NCBI GenBank assembly: GCA_037576195.1
Contig: CM075101.1
Span: forward strand, 30,380,001-30,444,000
From: Phytoseiulus persimilis
Lineage: Eukaryota > Arthropoda > Arachnida > Mesostigmata > Phytoseiidae
DNA: 64,000 nucleotides
Direction of reading: 5' to 3'
The notes beneath the pieces were generated by a model. It did not search any database and was not told the DNA's origin. It saw only the letters and a program-made list of their open reading frames with translations. Shown here piece by piece: positions 48,000 to 61,079 of this stretch (its first letter is position 1; each line of letters opens with the position of its first letter). A program made the translations under genes and the position numbers.

Positions 48000-50900
48000 A
48001 GCAGCCACGGATGGGATTAGCAGAGACGCGATCCGGTGCTCATTCTAAGTATCTTCCAGGGAGGAAGCGACTCCCAAACTCATATTTTGATCACTCGAGG
48101 TCGTCCCATCGCAGTTGGGTTTCCGCAGCGCTTCTGATCCTCAACTGTACACAAGAATTCACCGTCTTCGCGATCTCAAGCTATTTCCTCTGAAGCCTCA
48201 GCTGCCTCTCATACTTCCAACGTCCTCTTTCGGACTCATTGCTGAGCATAGAAGTCTCGTTGACTTCCAGCAAGCCTCTATTTGATAGGAGAGAAGCTGT
48301 CGGGATTCCGGGTATTCGAGAATCTGGGTATGCAACTCCTGACTTCCCGCCGTGAGTTCGGCGCGGCTCGTCAGATATATGGAAATCGTTTCACCGAGTT
48401 GATTGACCTTATTTCGATGTCTGCGCGCTTGAGGACGGTGTCGTTGCTCATTGCAGATTGTTGTGGGAGATTCCTGCTGCCAGATATTGATCCGTACCCG
48501 CCGTTGTGACCAATTGGGAGGAATGTCTGAAACACCAAATAAGTTCTTTGAGAGAAGACTCGACCGTGAAACTATCCGTTGATTCGAAGTTCCGATGCGA
48601 GCAGAAGTTTTGATTCGCTTATTCTTATCACTTTTCGCGCCAATTCAGGCTAGACTCCAATCATGGGATTTACAGCAGCGCAATTCGGCTCCCGGTGGGA
48701 ACTCAATTTTGTACAGGCTCTAAAACAGCCTCTGAGGTCACGTCTCGATGAACTCAGCCGTGAAGCTACCTGGTCCCTTCGCGAGGTCGCGTTACGTTCC
48801 TCGGCACTCATGAGGAGAGAGGGAGCGTTTCCTCAGGGTAGAATCGAGGCGAGTGTCTCTTGGCGAAGATGCTGCACTGGAGGACACCAGAGGTTTGGAC
48901 GTCTGTGGAAAACATAGTATGCAAGTCTGCAGCCGCGTCCAATTCCGTAGCGCTCCATAGCGAAATGGCGCAGCCCCAGGACAACTGTGATACATGAACT
49001 ATCGCTGGAACGATTTCGTATTTTATGTATCAAATCGTGCTCCTATCACTCAGACGCGGGCTCAATGCAGGAACTCAAACGCTCTTCACTTCGATTGCGG
49101 TCGTTCATAACTGTGTACGTGCAGAACGAGAAAATGTTCGGGGATAATGGATCTAACTCTGCTTCGGAAGTGTTCAATCCAGGAATCTTGATAGCACCTG
49201 CTCGCAATACGATGTAGTGAGTCTCATCAGAAAGGCGCGAAACGCTTCGAAGTCATGAAGTTCCATAATTCAAACTACCTCGTCCCAGCAGCGCTACTCC
49301 TAGCTCGTTGGTGAGTTCGTTAGCGTGTCGGAAATTGAACTTCCAACGAGCCTGTCGCAACCAAATGATCAAAAGACCTAATGGAACTTTTGGAGGCGCT
49401 CTTGATATGCGGCTTCACACAGGAACACATCCGCCGCTCACTCCTGTAGTTGAGAGATGAGGCCCTCTCCCAACTTCAGCGGGGACACGCGAGTCAACCT
49501 TTACGACGGACCCGCAGCAAAAGCAGTCGCTGCCCGAGACGAGCGCTGTCGAGAATACGCGCAGAGTGAAGACATAAGCGCCAGAATCATCAGCTCACAA
49601 AAGAACAGACGCTTTGGGAGGCTATGCGTTTGTTGATACGACATTGGGATTCGCAGTGAACTTTTGAACCACTTGAGCTCGAATCGGAGGGAATCAAAAC
49701 GCGATTCCTGAGCCTGGAATGATTGTCAACGTCAGAAACCTTCCTCAAGAAGTCGAAATCTTGAAATGTCCGATATTTTCGTAAGGGCAGTGGTCTGAGA
49801 AGGAAGTAGAATTCCGGTCAGCTGGGTCTTCGGGCGATCGCGGAGTTGAGAGCGAAGTCCCTTCAAAGCTGGATAATTCATTCCAGCGGGCTGGTATGGG
49901 CAAATACTCAAGGTTTCCCCGAAGAATGAGACATGCCTCGGACTGGGAGTTGTTCTCGCTTTTCAACCGCGGCCGCGACAGCTTACACGTATCGCAACAC
50001 TCGGAACGAAGAGGGACATTCATCCGAAGGATCGAAGTCGTGGAGTTCCCCTCAAAGTCCATGGACTCGGCTGCCCTGCCAAAAATCATGCGGCAGAACG
50101 AGCAACTGGAAGGCAATGCGATTTGTAAGCTAATTCAGGGCATTGATCTAACAGCTGTGAAGGCATCGTTGGAATCCTTCCCATGTGAGGAGTCCCTATA
50201 ACGCGGGAAAACCTCCGCGACCGCTCACTCAGCTCTTGTGCGGATAGTGGGTGCTTTCGGGCGTGCAGCATTCCAACAGCCGCATCGTCGCTGTATGGGA
50301 GAGCCTTACCGATTTTCGGCGAGGAGAGCACGCCACAACATCACTCCACGCCATCGTTGGCTCTGAGCTTTCTGGTCGTGATACTTGCGTACCGCCCCCG
50401 CTCAGCTCGGCGCGGAGCTTTCAACAACGAAGCGAGCTGCGAACTGAGAACCTCGAGGAATCGGATTGGAGGAAGGAGGCATTGGAGCTCTCAATTCTCT
50501 CCTCTGGCGAGGGAAATTCCGCGCTGCGAATCGGCATCGCTGAGCTGGTGCTCGCAGTTCCTGTTTTGGTGGGGTGGGAACTGAGGTAATCGTGGACCCG
50601 CCGATTTCCGTCCACTGCGCTCATCCGTTTGCCTCCACAGCCGTGTCTCCTCGTCTTTTCAAACTCGAGCATGATATGGAACTGAAGCGTTGACGACTCC
50701 TAACGATGCTAACACGCCATCCGAGGACCGCTGAGCTATCAGTTCTCACAAATCCCGTGAATACAATGCTGGTTGGGCCTTTCAGAGTCAAGCATCGCAA
50801 CGGAATAGAACTGCGGGCGTGAATCTCAGCTTTCCGTCGGAGCGAATCGATGTGGAGCACCGCACCCGTTGAAGTACGAGGTTGCGAGAAGCACATCGCT

Positions 50901-51480
50901 GGGGAAAGTCCATGTTCCACTCGGTGCGGAACCTCCTTGCACTCGGCCAACTCCCCTTGGGAGCCCCTTACGATAAATCATGGCCCAGGCTCAGCCCGGT
51001 TGAGTGGAGGCCGTGGCTCTGCACAAGTTCGCCATGATCGGGAGCCGGTAGATTCGCCTTCATCCCAGAGTTTCCGTCGTCGAAGTAGTTGGTCGGCAAC
51101 TACAATGCTTCCATAAGTTGGCGTATCTACAAGATTCATTGAACTCGCATGAGGTCGCAGACGCAATGGGTGCAACTCAAAACGATTGTATGTTACAAGA
51201 ATCTCCTACCCCGCAGACAAGACCGTGCGCAAGCTACCCCCGAAGTGTGAGCTGACGGAGGGAATACTTCGTGACGCCTTCATCATGTGGATTTATCTGC
51301 ATATGACCTGAAGACGCATGCGACCGGAACTGAAATGATGTCGATTCGAGCTTCAATGAAGGGAAGGGATCATCCTAGGTCGATGGAGAGCGAAATCGAC
51401 CCAGAACTCTGGAAACTGCCACCGTGGGCAGCCGGGCCGAGAACGCTCGTATCTCGAGAACCAGGGGAGATACAGCGCCG
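48000..51480. other. No supported gene
   Basis: Only short, overlapping open frames on both strands (the longest about 123 codons, at 49,745-50,116 on minus), without recognisable domains or repeat structure. A 130-codon minus frame just left of here (47,517-47,909) begins with a hydrophobic VLVILGILVGILG segment but has no identified partner exons. Confidence 0.4.
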
Positions 51481-51554
51481 ATAGAAAAAAAAACTGGATT
51501 GGTGGTATCACATACTACCGCTTGTTCTGCGTGAAAACGTGGAGGTCCTCAATG

Positions 51555-53057
51555 AGGTAAGTGGTAACCGGTCAATTCGGCTTCCGAAAAAATAGACGGG
51601 CTGAAGACTGCATCTCCGTCCTCACATCGGCAATCGAAATCGGGAGGCAGGAAGGGACAGGACTCATAACCTGTTTCCTAGACTGCACGAAAGCGTACGA
51701 TAGGATCGACTTAGATCGGCTATGGAAGGTGTTCCTGGAAAAGCAGATGCCGGGGCTGATCGTAGAATTAATCAAACTCCTATACCCAGATAACGAAGTG
51801 ATTCTACAATACGGAGAACACCAACACGACACAGTATCAGCGAGCAAGGGCCTCTGACAGGGATGCCCCCTCAGCTCAATCCTGTTCATTCTATGTATTT
51901 CCAAGTTGGACGAAAAACTAGAGAGAACAGGTGTTTGATTCAGAGTACGACTACCCGAAAACATCTTTGACGTCCGGCAGAAAAAACCCTTCCCGATCTC
52001 CGGGTTGCTCTTCGCGGACGACTTGGTGCTCATCGGACAAACGAGAAAGGACCTGGAGAGATTACTCGATGTAACATCCAAATTTGGAGATGAGATCGGT
52101 CTCCACTTCAACCCGAGAAAGAGCGCAATAGTGGGATTCTCGAAGTGCACGGATGCAGAACGAAAATTAGAGATTCGAAATAGAGATCTACCCATGTTGA
52201 ATGCATACAAATACCGAGGAATCACCCTATGCAACGCGCGAAACTACCTAAAGGAGCAGGAGAAAATATGGGGATCCAAAGCGGAAGGGGTGATACATCA
52301 AATTCACGCCAAATCGCTCTGGGAGTTTGACCGCTTCGAAGTCACGAAAATACAGTGGAAGAGCACAGCGGTCCCAGCTCTGACTTATGCGAACTCAGTC
52401 ACAACGATGTCAGAGAAAACAAGGGGAAGGCTCGAAACCATACAGCGAGAAGCTGGGAAATGGGCATTGGGACAACCAAACTCCAACATCGCTACTGAAT
52501 TTATAGGCGGAGAACTAGGTTGGTCAACCTTCGAGGCCAGAGAGGCAAAAAGCAAATTGACATACCTGGCAAGAATCAGGGAAATGAGCGAGATCAGATG
52601 GCCAAGAATCATTCGGGTATAACAGACAGCCTACAAAAAGTATGTATACGAAACGATCAAAGCCAAGCTTGACGAGACATGGCGGAGAGGAATGACAGAG
52701 AAAAAAACTCTCGAGCGATACAGAGACTACAGGACGGTGCGAGGAAACATCGATCACATAGACGACAACACCAGAGGCAGTCGCCTACTGGCGAACGCCA
52801 GGGCGGGATGTCTACAGACCAGGAAATACCGGTCGAAATACAAAGACATCGACACGACGTGCCTTAAATGCGGCAAAAAAGAAGAAACCGTCGAGCCCTC
52901 TATCCTACAATGCAGAAAGCCAATCAACATAGAGGAGGCGACCCGGAAGAAAATTGGACTCCACAAGGACAGCACCCCGAAGACGATACTGATGAATGAG
53001 AATTCACGACCGATTCCCAAAGAAGATCTTGAGAATCAGGGCGTCCAATTTAGGTGA
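51555..53057 (+). mobile_element. 5'-truncated LINE with reverse transcriptase domain
   Basis: A single frame covers 51,561-53,057 with three in-frame stops (51,855 TGA, 51,936 TGA, 52,620 TAA). It starts inside the RT fingers (GQFGFRKNRRAEDCISVLTS) and lacks the upstream endonuclease, so the copy is 5' truncated. RT motifs are clear: FLDCTKAYDRID (A, about 51,675), QGCPLSSILF (B), LLFADDLVLIG (C, about 52,005) with both catalytic Asp intact, and GLHFNPRKSAIVGF (D). The C-terminal zinc-knuckle-like CLKCGKKEETVEPSILQC has Pro where such knuckles carry His. No A-tail or target duplication was found. It is a dead, moderately old insertion. Confidence 0.9.
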
Positions 53058-53880
53058 GCCATTCCAACCCAACAAAGAAAGCTCGCGTTTTAGCACTGCG
53101 CTCGCAAAACTGTTCAAAAATTTTCCTCAGAGCCACATTTCTGAGTTCGGAGCACCTCTTCAGCGGATCGTGGGAGGTTGAATCTAGAGCTCTCGCCTAT
53201 ATTCATCGGACGGGCGACTCTTCAAAACTAGATGATCTCTTTTGGATTAAGAAATAGTGTCGAAGATTCCGCTACTTATAATAAGTTCAACAAATCTCCG
53301 GACACAGTCCCTGCCCTATCTTATCCGATCCAGCCGTGACAAGCGGACTTTTTGTGAAATGTGTTCTGAGATCTCGCTGTGTCCGGAAATAATGAAACGT
53401 TCCTCTTGAGAAAGCAGGAGAAGCTTCGTGGAAATCATACAGATTTCTCTTCGCCCAGTGGAAAGTTTCCACTGAAATGATCTCGATGGATTTTAATATC
53501 TCTCCTTCGTTCGCGGCAAGGGCTCGTTCCAATGTGACCAGGCGTGAAAATGATGATATAACTGCAGAATCTGCTCAGAATCACGTCGCCGGGCACTTTT
53601 CCATGAAACCGCGGTTATTTACGGTTAGCCGCGATTGCCGTCGAGGATCTGCGGTTATCGGTTTGCCGCAAACCCGCGGTTATGTGGAAATGCGGCTAAT
53701 TTCTCGTTCCTTTCCAAATTCATGGCAGAAACACCGATGAGCTCGAGAGCCGGATGGCCACGAAATGGTTTTGAATGAGCTCCCGCGAAAAAGAACGGCA
53801 GGAGCGTCGCCTCACGGGTCAAGGTCGATCCAACGCAGCTAATGCAGGCTGCCGTACTGACGTACTCCAGCTTTGACTCC
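53058..53880. other. Non-coding stretch between two LINE remnants
   Basis: There is no supported gene. It contains a cluster of CGGTTA-type motifs at 53,610-53,700 and may include the 3' untranslated end of the first LINE and the junction with the second. Confidence 0.5.
53610..53700 (+). repeat. Irregular cluster of CGGTTA-like motifs
   Basis: Within about 90 bp, CGGTTA, or a one- or two-base variant such as CGGTTT or CGGCTA, occurs six times. Three of the copies read YGCGGTTAT (53,610, 53,650 and 53,675). It may be a decayed short tandem repeat. It also matches the published Runt-domain consensus YGYGGT three times, but there is no evidence of regulatory use. Confidence 0.45.
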
Positions 53881-54907
53881 CAGAGGGAGCAACGACGATC
53901 GCTTACGCCGAGGGCTTGGCACTCATCGTCGAAGGCAAAACCATGCCAGAAATTGAGGAAATCGCGCGAGATTCAATGGACATAATTGTGGAATGGATGG
54001 GAAGGAACAAACTCTTCCTCGCACCAGAAAATACTGAGGCGGTCATGCTGATCGAAAGACGCGCCGACGTAGATCCGCAGTTTCAAATAATGGGGCACCG
54101 GGTCGTCTTACAGAAATCAGCAACATACCTCGGAGTACAGCTCCAGAGGAACCTCACAGGAGCATCGCATGTCAAGGCCGTTGCCGAAAAGCAGCAAAGG
54201 CAGCAACAAATATTGCGAAGATTTTGCCCAGGACCTACCGCGCATCCGAGGGACAGAGACGGGTTCTCTCAGTAGTGGCCGAGCCAATCGCACTATACGC
54301 AGTACCAATATGGGAACCTCAGGTGCTCCATTTGCAGAAAAAAAGGGAGGCTCTGGAGAGAGCGCAGAGATTTTCTGCCATTCGAATGATGCGAGCCTAT
54401 CGCACGACCTCGCCGCTGGCCCTATTCGTGCTCGCCAGAACAGTGCCATGGCCGCTCTTGGTTAAGGAAAGGACCGCACTATACACGAGGTACAACGAAG
54501 ATACAGCCGAGCAATCCGGAGAAGACGACCCAGACAGAAATGAGATCGAGACTGAAACCCTCAACGCTTGACAGGCGCAACGGGACTCATCCACAAAAGG
54601 ACTATGGACGTATGCGAGCATACCAAATATCAAGACCTGGGTGGAGAGAGACTTCGGAGACCTCACTTACCGCACCACGCAGATTCTGACGGATCATGGG
54701 AACTTCCAGCAATACCTGTTCAGGATGAGGAAGGCAGACTCGCCTCTGTGCACACTCTGCGGCTCCGGGGACGAAGATGATGCCCACCTCACGGTGATCA
54801 CGTGCGCTGCACTAAGTCTGCCGAGGGGCCGTCTAGGAGCAAACTCGGTACCGCAATCAGTGGAACACATGCAGGAATCTGAAGAAAAGGAAAAGAACGA
54901 CAGGTGA
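53881..54907 (+). mobile_element. R1/Jockey-like LINE 3' fragment
   Basis: The fragment begins at RT motif C, reading AYAEGLALIVEGK where active elements have YADD, so the catalytic Asp pair is lost. It continues with the thumb (NTEAVMLIERR, ATYLGVQLQ), shifts frame near 54,190-54,220, and runs through AEPIALYAVPIWEP. A stop lies at 54,569-54,571, and the frame ends with a zinc knuckle CTLCGSGDEDDAHLTVITC. The layout (RT thumb, helical region, CCHC) matches R1/Jockey-type LINEs. It is in the same orientation as the LINE 0.8 kb upstream but is clearly a different family. Confidence 0.87.
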
Positions 54908-57900
54908 GGTCGAATGTATATTCCGGAAGAAAGATAGCTTACAAAGGCACCGCCAGGGTTGGCGAGCTGTTCCCGCGGCAAGGACCGCGAACGGAACAGC
55001 CTAGAAGAGAGCCTGGAGAACAAAATGATAGGATGACCACGAAGTTAAGAAGAGCAAAGAACGTAGCTAGCGTACAGTAGTCCCGAAGATCGCTGGCCTC
55101 GAGTGTCCAGGAAGTAATACCAAACGTAGAAACATCTCTGAGTCCCCAGACACCCGAAGGCAGAGGAGAGAGTTTTGGAGTGTGCAAGACTCCCAACTGG
55201 CCAGGGATGCGCCAGGCATTTCTCTCTCCTCTATAAACATCAGAACAAAAAAAATGAACGCTGCCGATCTTTCACTGGTCCCATCTTCGGACCGTTTGAA
55301 CTGGGTCACGCTTAGTCCAAGATATCGCTAAAACACCCTCCACTGTGCAGTGGTCTCCAACAGCTGCAGTAGTAGAGGGTCTCGCGCTGGTTCCCTTGAG
55401 ATCCCCGATGATGAAGCACTTTCCTTCTTCCTTGACTGCCTTTCAACGATGGAATCAAAGTGTCAGCTTCGGGTGCTTATAGCGGTGCGTGGTCAAACCC
55501 GACGTTCTTATAGGGCACCGCGTAGTTTACAATTCTGATCACGCTCCAGACTAAGAAGAGTCTTCGGAGTTATTCGTCTACGGTGCTCCATCTGTAAATG
55601 AAATTCCGGACCATAGCAGAATGGATGTACAGTAACACTGGTTTGAGAATGAATGAAAATCGGTCTTTATTATCTCCACGCCATGGAGCGTGCTCTTAGG
55701 TTACAAATCACCCGCGGCGCGTGCAAAAATAGTTCAGGGAGCACAACAACAAAAGTTTTGATGTCAGTCGTTCGGCCGTTACTAGTGGCATTCTCTAATA
55801 TCACTGGACGAGTAGAGCTATAGACCCGGAAGATTTTTCCGGATGGTTCACCTCCGTTCAATCTGTTATTAGTGTCACGCACTGCGCGCCAAGCTCGTGT
55901 CGGAGTCATGAGGATGACGATTATGTGCCGCGCTAATTGCTCTCCAAGATATCCTTCAAAGTGTATCTCTCGCGAACGGCCCCGAAAAAATCCGACAATG
56001 GGAGGGAATCAGGGTTAAGATGAATCCATCAGTTCATTCCTTGTAGTTTTCCAAAGTCCATCTCTCATTCCAATCAACGGCATGTGACTCCGTTCGTTCC
56101 ACTCAGACTGGAGAGAGTCTCACTTGACGTCGTCGATGCGGACCATGGTAGCCCGCATAAGAGTAGCGCTCTTCTCCTTTGTGTGCCATTCTTCAACATC
56201 GAGCTCACTATTGTCGGAAGCATTCCCAAAGGTGGTTGCGTCTACGCTGCGAATGACTTTTTGGTACGAGTCGGAACAAATCAAAGCTTGAATTACGACT
56301 CTAACGTGAACCACCGTTCTGCTCGAGTTCACATTATCTGCCCTGTAACCAAAAGAACACCCCTTGATTTCTTACGATTCCTCATTGTTCTCAGGTTGTC
56401 GTCGAGTTGACCTGGGAAGGCTGCCTAAGGAATGATGGTAAGACTAGGAAATGAGAATTCGCACTCACCTCAGAAGCAGAGCGACGTTGAAAGCGTATCG
56501 CAAACAGGGCGACACTTTGACAACCGGGGACGAGGACTTCCTATCGTAGTGTTTTGACTTTCAATTGATGATGCGAAAAAGGCCCAGCTCTTGCTTTGCT
56601 AGGAGTCGACCGTAGTCTATACAATTGCGCATAGCGCTGAGTGAAATGCCGAAACCATAGGCCGTGTCCCATGATGACTGATTCTGCGACGGATCGAAAG
56701 TTCAGTTATTGAGCCAGCCGGATACGAATACAGCGATTCAACGGAGGGAGCAGATGATGACGCGGTGGGAACGAAACCAAGTGGAGTTAGGAAAAACATC
56801 AACGAGACGTCGATGTTCACCCGTTCGGCTTGTCGTCTGTATCCTTGGCGCTTCTCAGGGTGGAAATCGAACATCTCTTCAATGATTTGCCTCTAGAGTA
56901 CATGAGGAGTGAGCAAGCATCACAAGAGCATATTTGGTTCTCGAACAGATGCACAATAAGTTACGAATAATGTGAGTCGCGATTCGGATATGCTTGCAGG
57001 GTTGGAGGGTCAGTCGAAGATTATCGTTCAGGAGATATCGGGGTTCCTGGAATCGAAAACAGTATAGGCGATTCCCAAGAATCCCGGGGAACCTCACTTT
57101 CGTGATACGCAACTTCCAGCAGGTTCGGGCATCAGTAGACCCGCTAATTCAGACGCACAATGATTTACTAATACTCCCTTCAACAGAGTTCTGTTAAACT
57201 GACCTCAGAAGTTCCTTTGCGGCCTAGGCTATCGTCGAGGTGCGCTTTCTCCGGAGCCTCGAGAGATATTTCTTCAGCGTTGAACTCTTCACCCTCTTGA
57301 ATGACACCGATTCTCTCACACCGTCCATAGAGATTAGAGATTACGAAACACTTGGAAGCAAAACCTGGTCACAGGCCACACCTAGGTCGACACCATCCCC
57401 AATGAGCCCCTTGCAGTACGACGAATCGAGGTGAAACCCGACACTCGAGTGCTCCTCCATGAGATCAAGATCCGGGCCATAATTGTCTTTCACCCCATTT
57501 CGAGCGAGCCGGAGTATTACCGCGGAATCAATGCGTGCGATGGGGTTATCGGAATTTATACAAGTCGAAATCTTCGGCGAGCGGGGTACGAACCTTTCGT
57601 CTCTCAACGTAAACTGATTTGCCAACGACGAGCCAACAAAGTTTCGTGAGATCGAGAGCAGATGACGGGAGACACGACGTAGCATAACTAAGGATCCCGA
57701 TTGAAAATGAAGATTTCCATTTGTCAGAGATTAAACGTGACAAACGAACGTTGAGAGTCTGACAGGCCTGAAGGGAGAAATTACTTCTGGAAATTACTAC
57801 CACTCAGACTTACATCTGGAACCGAAACTCCAGGAAAGGCCTTTCTGGTTGACAGACTGGAAGTGTAGCTGATTATTGATCGAAGGCTACACTCACCGAA

Positions 57901-58300
57901 ATCGACTGTGCGAAGAGAACAATACCCTCGTTGAAAGAGTTGGTCCGTCGAGCCGTTTGATGCGAATCCGTCAGCCGGATGTTGGCACCATGATTGGAAT
58001 CAAGGAACTTGTGAACGATCGCTTTCGCGGGAGGATACTGGAAAAACGATAATTGTCACGCGAGAGGGACAAGCGACCAGTGAATAGCGTCAAGAGATTC
58101 TTCGTAAACATTGGAAGGAGCCCTGTAGCAATTGGGAGTAACTGCATAATGAAACGCCCTCCACCGGCCAAAAAGGATCAAAGTACGCGAACGGATCTCG
58201 CGGGAGGTTTTGAACAGCCACCCCTGGTCCTAGCCGTTCACGTAGATGTGCATCGTACCTGGGTTTATTTGGGAAGGAAGTAATCTCAACGAACGGGGAT
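54908..58300. other. No supported gene
   Basis: Short open frames only. The 3' end of the preceding LINE may extend to about 55,000, but no A-tail is obvious. I see no domains. Confidence 0.4.
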
Positions 58301-58329
58301 TGAAACAAGCTTCACCGCTAGTTCCTAGG

Positions 58330-58672
58330 ATCGATTCAGCTGAATGACTACGAGATCTCTTGGGTAGCTGGAAGGAAGCTCCGCGATGTAGTTTTTGTCT
58401 CCCATCATCCGACCTCCGGCTCAGATATTACCGAAATCCGCCAGCGTGTCCTGAGACTCCTGGAAGGAGTGGAGGTTCGTCTCCCTGGCCAACGCAAGGA
58501 TTTTCGAAAGTCCCGGCGACAAGCTCCCCGACGTTCCTCCAATATCTTCAGATTCCCGGTCGGGAATCATCCACGCCCCAGGATAATGGATGTACCACAT
58601 TCTTTCGCGAGCATGCTGGCAGCCGAGCGAGATTTCTCGGCACTTCCTTGGTTCCTTTACCGATCGCAGTAA
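58330..58672 (+). CDS. Unidentified 114-codon open frame after an acceptor-like site
   Basis: Directly after TTCACCGCTAG the plus frame is open to a TAA at 58,670. It encodes LNDYEISWVAGRKLRDVVFV, DITEIRQRVLRLLEGVEVRL and a basic stretch. No family is recognised. The opposite strand is partly open too. It could be an exon or chance. Confidence 0.18.
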
Positions 58673-59086
58673 GCATGAGGAATTCTCTCCCGCTCAACAG
58701 CTCCGCAGTTTTCTCCTTCTTGTGTCTGTGAAATTGGAGATAGCAGCGTTCCGAGGAAACTCCAAGGAACGGACGTCAGTCGACCGAAGCTTCGGGGTTC
58801 AACTCGTGAATATCACCAGGTAGCGCTCCATGCAGTGCCATGAATAGTGTTGCGGTCTGCATTCGAGAAAGCTTCTCTTAACTCAGAAGCCACCTGTTCG
58901 CTGATCCTAAGACTGGTGCAACAGCGGCTCCAAGAGCCAATCTGTGAGCGAACTCTTGTGAATTTTTTTTTGAGCCATGAGACTTCTTACTGATCATCCG
59001 GCAGCCTCCATTTGTGAAAGATGCTCATTCGGAACGCACGTGCAGTACCAAAGATACGGTGGGCTGAGATGTCCAAACGAATAGAA

Positions 59087-59820
59087 TCAGCACGTCGATA
59101 CCGAAAGTCCATTACCGACGACGATCAGCATTTCCGTTGGTGATATTTTGGTGGAAACGGCGACGGGTACCAGGCGGGAAGCGCCGAAAGCACTGAAAAA
59201 CGCTGCGAATGCCGATTGTATGAATATTGGGCAGGAATCGAGCGAAGCAAGTCGGCGGATAGGTTTTCTCAAGATCGAAAGACAGAAACCGACAGGATGC
59301 ACACCAGCCTGAGATTCAAAGCAGCGAGTCACTCTCCGGTACAATGAAACCGCGTAGACCGCAAGGAAGTCGGCAATGCAGAAGGAAATGTAGACGTACA
59401 CGAATGCACGGAGGCCAGTAAGGATTATCAGCATCCAAGAGCGGCGCCTCGATTCACGACTCGAAGTGTTGACTGTTTCGGGCGCTGAAGGAATTTGCGT
59501 TTACGAAAATCGTAATTTCCTGTCCGGATTCTTGTAGACCAGCTGTTTTTGATGGCATCGAAGTCAATCGAGAATCGAGAAAAAATTCTCTATGACAATA
59601 TCTGGTCCCATCTGGGCTCAGTTCGCTCTTCGGATACACGCGAGAGGCAGAAGCAGTATCCGATCAGGGCTGCGATGGTGCCGATTATGATGCAGGTGAC
59701 CGATATGCGACTGTCTGTGCGATGATAGATAGCAGCGTTCGCGTGACTCGCAATATCGACCTCAACGGAGGCATTGTGGAAGATTTGTCTGGAATGGCGA
59801 AATCGTATATCTGATGTTAG
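59087..59820 (-). CDS. Membrane-segment exons, chemoreceptor-like candidate
   Basis: Two minus-strand open segments carry hydrophobic helices. Around 59,640-59,690 a frame encodes SVTCIIIGTIAALIGYCFCL after a polar N-terminal part. At 59,434-59,087 another encodes LIILTGLRAFVYVYISFCIA and DFLAVYAVSLYRRVTRCFES, a helix followed by a basic loop. This spacing suits a 7TM chemoreceptor, but no diagnostic C-terminal motif was found and the exons are not joined by convincing splice sites. It may be a remnant. Confidence 0.3.
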
Positions 59821-60095
59821 ATCCTCGGGAATAGATCGAGGGAGGCATTCTCCCGTATGGAATTGGCAACCCTCTGCGATTCATTCATGATGTCTCCTGG
59901 ACTGCTCATCACGTAAGCTCCTCAACTCCGCGATCCGCCGGCTTGCTTAGATGCATTCACGTCCGAAAGGAACGGGAATCGAATTGATCCGAAGAACATA
60001 TCGAGCAAAAATTAATGATCGCCCTCAATGAATCAAACCTGACAAACGTGGGTGCTCGAACCTTTGGCTGACGAATGGACGATCACAAAGACTCT

Positions 60096-60990
60096 CTAGC
60101 CGATTCCGGCGAGCACTTCCCCCGATGGCAGCGATCCAGCCACCGCCGCGCCGTTACCACGGTGAACCTCCACCGACACCCCTTGCAGCAAAAACCTCCT
60201 GCTCTTCTATCCCCCGATGCAATCTCAATGCGCCTCCCAAGATCCCGGAGGAAAGTGTCCGTCGACTGTCCAATGACTCCCAGAGTTTCGATCGCGACCG
60301 GCTGAACGATGTATCGGCTTTCTAGCCCCGATACTTCGAGAACTTGTTCTTCTCGGCCAAGCTAGCCACCGTACCCGCCGAACGGGCGGAACCTGCCAGA
60401 TGAGACGGGGCCAGGGTGTCCCAACCGAGGGACTTCCCCGCCCTCCATAAAGAGAGCGTCAGGCCGTCAGGGCGGAGGGCCGTGTTGCGCGACAAACCCG
60501 TTGGCTCGAGATCGGTGGCGATCCTCGCGGACCGCAGAGCGCACGAGATGACGTTGTTGAGAGCTCTGTGTCTTGGGTGCTGTCCGGAACTTCGGGAGCA
60601 ACTCAGGCCGTGGTCCCCGAGTTCGGATGCCTGTACGTTGCAGCGGGCGCACGTATGCGGGGCGCAGACTGGGATTCCTGACCGGAGACCGGCAGCGATG
60701 CGCAATGTGTTGTTGTCCAGCATCGTGCCAAATGACGGCGAGGGGACGGCGTCAAGCCATTTCCCGCTGCTCGGGTGGAAGGCGGCGTTGAGTCTTGCTT
60801 TTTCCCGGACGTCAAGAGCGTCGTTTGTAAGTTCGGCTCGCCGTGCGTCCGTCACGATACTGACCAGCGCTGACTGAGAGATTTCATCGAGAGATTTCGG
60901 ATTGAATATAAATGACCTTGAGATCCTCTTCTTGACGAAGTTATGGCAGAAACGAGATCGGGCTCCTAAATTTCCGGCAAAAAATGTCAC
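60096..60990 (-). mobile_element. 3' end of a 'tick transposon'-type non-LTR element
   Basis: The minus frame from 60,990 to 60,322 encodes the conserved C-terminal region of RT elements annotated in ticks as 'putative tick transposon'. It shows SGKWLDAVPSPSFGTML, a zinc cluster CAPHTCARC with GDHGLSC, HPRHRALNNVIS, then RPDGLTLSLWRAGKSLGWD and TLAPSHL. Family members, from memory, read WDATCVDTLAPSH or similar, so about four residues including the second acidic motif are missing. Homology continues in two other frames (IVQPVAIETLGVIGQST; VSVEVHRGNGAAVAGSLP) to a TAG at 60,098-60,096, showing two frame disruptions. The RT core upstream of about 61,080 is not visible, so the copy is 5' truncated. 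Confidence 0.85.
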
Positions 60991-61079
60991 CCCGTACTCA
61001 TATAAAAACGATCCTCCGCGAAGTTTAGTGTTCCGCTCTTCCTTCGCCCCGGAAGAGACATCTTTGAGTCAGCACTGAG

